In this document: one piece after another, positions 60,828 to 64,000 of the stretch
Layout: each line of letters starts with the position of its first letter
Position numbering within the stretch: the stretch's first letter is position 1
NCBI RefSeq assembly: GCF_001426995.1
Contig: NZ_LMFY01000001.1
Span: forward strand, 300,241 to 364,240
From: Microbacterium sp. Root553
GTDB taxonomy: Bacteria > Actinomycetota > Actinomycetes > Actinomycetales > Microbacteriaceae
Direction of reading: 5' to 3'
DNA: 64,000 nucleotides
Made by a program: the position numbers and the translations under genes
The notes under the pieces: generated by a model
The model's database searches: none
What the model was told of the DNA's origin: nothing
Seen by the model: only the letters and a program-made list of their open reading frames with translations

Positions 60828-63316
60828 CCCTGGTGATCGGCGGGTGGGAGCTGCGCGACACCGCCGAGGGCGTCGGCGATGCGCTGGCGCTCTCGACCGG
60901 CGACTCGCAGGAGTGGCTCGCCGCAGTCATCCCCGGCGGTGTGCACCCCACGCTCATCGCGGCGGGGCGCCTGCCCGACCCGTTCGCGGATGACAACCTC
61001 TCGAAGCACCGATGGATCGAGAACCGTGACTGGTGGTATCGCGCGCGCTTCGACGCCGAGGCGGGTGACGTCCGGATCACAGCCGACGGGCTGGACACGA
61101 TCGCCGAGCTCTTCATCGACGGACGGTCGATCGGTCATCACGCCAACCAGTTCCGTCCCGCCGAGTTCGACGTGACGCTCGAGACGGGCGGCGAGCACGT
61201 GATGCTCATCCGCTTCTCGCGCCCCCTGCCTCACAGCTCCGAAGCGGAGGAGAACGGCAACAAGGGGGCCGCGAAGGTGGCGGCGGGTCTGCGCAAGGCG
61301 ACCTTCTCGTGGGGGTGGGACTTCGGTCCTCGTCTGCCCTCGATCGGCCTCTCCGGTGACGTCATCGTGGAGCGCGCCGCACGAACCCGGCTCGCCGCGC
61401 CCCATGCGCACACCTCTTTCCTGGCGTCCGACCACTCGCGGGCGCGCGTGGTCGTGGGCGTCGAGGTCGAGAACCTCGGGGCCGCCGGCGCTGTGCCGCT
61501 GTCGGTCGACGCGGTCCTGACCTCTCCCGGCGGCACCGCGCACGCGCAGTCCGTCGCCGTCGTCGACGGGATCGCCTCGATCGAGCTGGTCGTCGACGAC
61601 CCCGACCTATGGTGGACGCATGACCTGGGCCGACCCGCCCTGCACGACCTGCGCGTCGACCTGCGCAGCGCCGAGGGCATCGTCGACACGCATAGCTCTC
61701 GAGTGGGCATCCGCACGATCGACCTGTCACGTCCCATCGATCCTGTCGACGGCGGGCGACTCTTCCAGTTCGTCCTGAACGGCGTGCCGGTGTTCGCCCG
61801 CGGCGCGAACTGGGTGCCGCCGAGCCCTCTCGTCGGAGTCGTCGACGCGCCCCTGCGGCGCGAGCTGGTGCAGCGCGCCGCCGAGGGCGGGATGTCGATG
61901 CTGCGCGTGTGGGGAGGCGGCATCTACGAGCACGACGTCTTCTACGACGCGTGCGACGAGCTCGGCATCCTCGTCTGGCAGGACTTCATGTTCGCCTGCG
62001 TCGCCTATCCGGGCGACGACCCCGCCTTCGCCGCGGAGGTCGAGAACGAGGCGCGGCATCAGATCCGACGCCTGCGCAGCCGGGCATGCCTGGCACTGTG
62101 GTGCGGCAACAACGAGACAGAGGCCCTCGCGGCCATCTTCGAGCACGAATCCGGCAGCTCGGCGGGCGAGTGGGGGCACCATCTCTTCCACACCGTGCTC
62201 CCCCGGGCGCTCGACGGACTCGACGACGTCACCCCCTACTGGCCGGGAAGCCCCTGGGGCGAGACAACCGACGAGCTCAACGGCTTCCGAGACGGTGACC
62301 GGCACTCGTGGGAGGTCTGGCACGGACGTGACGGCGCCCCGTTCTTCACCGAGCTCGCCGGCCGCGATGACCGCCCCGGCCATGCACGGCATTGGCGTCG
62401 CTACGCCGCCGACACGGGCCGGTTCATCGCCGAGTTCGGCGTGCTGTCCGCTCCCAATCGCGAAACGTTCGACAGATGGATGCCGGGAGCCCAGTTGCAC
62501 GATGACGTGTTCGACACCCATCTCACCGATCGCCCCGGCGACAAGATCGAGCAGATCATGGAGATCGCCACGGGCCTTCCCGGCGAACTCGACCAGTACA
62601 TCGACTCGACGCAGAGCGTGCAGGCCGAGTCGGTGCTGTTCGCGGTCGAGCACTTCCGGCGCCGGCAGCCCCGCACCGCCGGCACGCTGGTGTGGCAGCT
62701 CAACGACTGCTGGCCGGGAATGACGTGGTCGCTCATCGATGTCGACGGCACACCCAAGGCCGCGTACTACGCGATGGCTCGGGCCAGCGCACCCCTGGCG
62801 GTCAGCATCGCCGAGGACGGTCAGGGGGGCGTGGAGGTCTGGCTCGTCAACAACACCCGACGGTGCCGGCAGGTGCCCATCGACGTCGAGATCGGCACCT
62901 TCGACGGCGCGGATCGTGACCGTCAGCAGATCATCGGAGAGGCCGAGGCCGGCACGTCCGTGCTCGTCTGGTCGACGACCGTTGCCGCCGACGAGCGGCA
63001 CTACGTCTGGGCGTCGAGTCCCGACGACGCGTTCCCCATCGCCCGCAAGCACTTCGTCGACCCCGGCGCCCTGCAGATCGATCCGCCGCGCCTCTCGTGG
63101 AGCATCGACGGCCCCTACCTCGACCTCGTCTCGACGGGCTACAACTACGGCATCCGCATCTCCCACCCCGAACCGACGACGCGCCTGAGCGACAACTGGT
63201 TCGACATGCGCGACGGCGATCGACGACGGATTCTCGTGCAGAACGTCGACCCGGCCTTGCTGCACGTCGGTCCGAGCCGATTGCATGGACTCGAGCACCG
63301 GAAAGAGGACGCATGA
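60800..63316 (+). CDS. Glycoside hydrolase family 2 beta-mannosidase
   Basis: Exo-beta-mannosidase. An 838-aa GH2 protein: jelly-roll N-terminal (WYRARFDAEAG), Ig-like domain, and TIM barrel with WGGGIYEHDVFYDACDELGILVWQDFMF, acid/base Glu in WCGNNETE and nucleophile Glu in FIAEFGVLSAPN. ATG 60800 (AAGGAG about 7 bases upstream) overlaps the MFS 3' end by 28 bases. No signal peptide, so it acts on imported mannosides. Confidence 0.93.
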   Translation: MGTTDGDTMTLVIGGWELRDTAEGVGDALALSTGDSQEWLAAVIPGGVHPTLIAAGRLPDPFADDNLSKHRWIENRDWWYRARFDAEAGDVRITADGLDTIAELFIDGRSIGHHANQFRPAEFDVTLETGGEHVMLIRFSRPLPHSSEAEENGNKGAAKVAAGLRKATFSWGWDFGPRLPSIGLSGDVIVERAARTRLAAPHAHTSFLASDHSRARVVVGVEVENLGAAGAVPLSVDAVLTSPGGTAHAQSVAVVDGIASIELVVDDPDLWWTHDLGRPALHDLRVDLRSAEGIVDTHSSRVGIRTIDLSRPIDPVDGGRLFQFVLNGVPVFARGANWVPPSPLVGVVDAPLRRELVQRAAEGGMSMLRVWGGGIYEHDVFYDACDELGILVWQDFMFACVAYPGDDPAFAAEVENEARHQIRRLRSRACLALWCGNNETEALAAIFEHESGSSAGEWGHHLFHTVLPRALDGLDDVTPYWPGSPWGETTDELNGFRDGDRHSWEVWHGRDGAPFFTELAGRDDRPGHARHWRRYAADTGRFIAEFGVLSAPNRETFDRWMPGAQLHDDVFDTHLTDRPGDKIEQIMEIATGLPGELDQYIDSTQSVQAESVLFAVEHFRRRQPRTAGTLVWQLNDCWPGMTWSLIDVDGTPKAAYYAMARASAPLAVSIAEDGQGGVEVWLVNNTRRCRQVPIDVEIGTFDGADRDRQQIIGEAEAGTSVLVWSTTVAADERHYVWASSPDDAFPIARKHFVDPGALQIDPPRLSWSIDGPYLDLVSTGYNYGIRISHPEPTTRLSDNWFDMRDGDRRRILVQNVDPALLHVGPSRLHGLEHRKEDA

Positions 63317-64000
63317 GCGAGACGATGACCACGACCGCCCGCATCAGCACGGGTGACCTGCGGGGTCGGCGCACCGGAGGCGTCGACAGCTACCTGGGCA
63401 TCCCCTACGCCGCGCCGCCGATCGGAGAGCTGCGGTTCCGCGAGGCCGCACCCGTCGCGCCCTGGGACGACGTGCGCGACGCGACGACGATGGGACCCAC
63501 CGCTCCGCAGAACGAGCTGTCTGCGTTGTCGGCGCGGTACCTGCCGAACGTCGTCGCACTGGGCGACGAGTATCTGAACCTCAACGTCTGGGCACCCGCC
63601 GACGCGGTGGACTGCCCGGTGATGGTGTGGATCCACGGCGGATCCCTCCGTCACGGCTCCAACGCCCTCGACGGATACGACGGCACGGCGTTCGCTCGCG
63701 ACGGTGTGGTGCTCGTGAGCATCAACTACCGCCTCGCCTTCGAAGGCTTCGCGGTGATCGAGGGCGCTCCGCTCAATGTGGGATACAGCGACGTGGTCGC
63801 GGCCCTGCGCTGGGTGCAGGCCGAGATCGCCGCGTTCGGCGGCGACCCTGAGTCGGTGACGATCTTCGGGGAGTCCGCGGGCGCGGTCATCGTCAGCAAC
63901 CTGATGGTCGGCGCTCACGCCGGCAGTCTCTTCCACCAGGTGATCGTCCAGAGCGGGATGCCGGCTGCGGCGAAACCCGCCGAGTCGGTGCGGGCCACGC
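63313..64000 (+). CDS. Type B carboxylesterase, 3' end outside window
   Basis: About 229 codons visible of a serine carboxylesterase. Seen are GIPYAAPPIGELRFREAAPV (family signature), GDEYLNLNVWAP, oxyanion-hole region MVWIHGGSL, and nucleophile elbow FGESAGAV. ATG 63313 overlaps the beta-mannosidase stop (ATGA). Could remove acyl groups from mannosides, giving the fatty acid that the thiolase and SDR would degrade. Confidence 0.9.
   Translation, partial: MSETMTTTARISTGDLRGRRTGGVDSYLGIPYAAPPIGELRFREAAPVAPWDDVRDATTMGPTAPQNELSALSARYLPNVVALGDEYLNLNVWAPADAVDCPVMVWIHGGSLRHGSNALDGYDGTAFARDGVVLVSINYRLAFEGFAVIEGAPLNVGYSDVVAALRWVQAEIAAFGGDPESVTIFGESAGAVIVSNLMVGAHAGSLFHQVIVQSGMPAAAKPAESVRAT

Overview
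The window looks like chromosomal DNA of a high-GC actinobacterium, most likely a Microbacterium or close Microbacteriaceae relative. This is inferred from the base composition, strong GGAGG-type ribosome binding sites, many ATGA-overlapping gene pairs, several apparently leaderless genes and the family mix (DIP1984, CmtR-type ArsR, NarL-type two-component pairs, LAxTG surface protein). No rRNA, tRNA, CRISPR array or transposase was recognised. Coordinates of about 55 protein genes can be supported.

Positions 1-24.6 kb look like ordinary core genome: sbcD (cut by the window edge), drug-type MFS exporters, DIP1984 and NATD1 small proteins, a winged-helix regulator preceded by a leaderless cysteine-containing leader peptide, an AlkA-like DNA glycosylase, rtcB preceded by a small ORF and hairpin, an M20 peptidase, a FUSC protein, thrC, the glgX-treY-treZ glycogen/trehalose operon, a CmtR-like metal sensor with a cation diffusion facilitator, and a NarL-type two-component pair.

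Positions 24.6-33.4 kb are accessory. An LAxTG-anchored Ig-like surface protein is followed by a compact locus (27120-32826) that I read as a candidate secreted-peptide system: an 85-aa single-TM precursor with two C-terminal-half cysteines, an ABC ATPase, two membrane proteins, an M50-type HEAAH membrane protease, a NarL-type response regulator, a 26-aa Cys-containing peptide with an excellent ribosome binding site, and a histidine kinase. It abuts a truncated MFS gene, suggesting an insertion or deletion border. Positions 33.5-39.3 kb hold a probable GntR/FadR-type regulon (an IlvD/EDD-like dehydratase lacking all three Fe-S cysteines, a D-2-hydroxyacid dehydrogenase, an MHS-family transporter, a haloacid-dehalogenase-type HAD). 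Three copies of the palindrome AATGTCAACATT lie over its -35 boxes.

Positions 39.5-50.8 kb hold a long minus-strand purine/nucleoside salvage operon: a BMP-type ABC importer, guanine deaminase, a divergent SAH hydrolase-like protein, purine nucleoside phosphorylase, a phosphopentomutase-like sugar mutase and a truncated Gfo/Idh oxidoreductase. A LacI regulator and two matching operators lie upstream. A decayed stretch with an N-terminally truncated MFS follows (50.8-52.6 kb). Positions 52.6-64 kb form a divergent mannoside-utilisation locus: a sugar ABC importer, GH130 and TetR run leftward; an SCP-x-type thiolase, SDR, MFS, GH2 beta-mannosidase and a carboxylesterase (cut by the edge) run rightward. 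A pair of 9-4-9 inverted repeats covers both -35 boxes.
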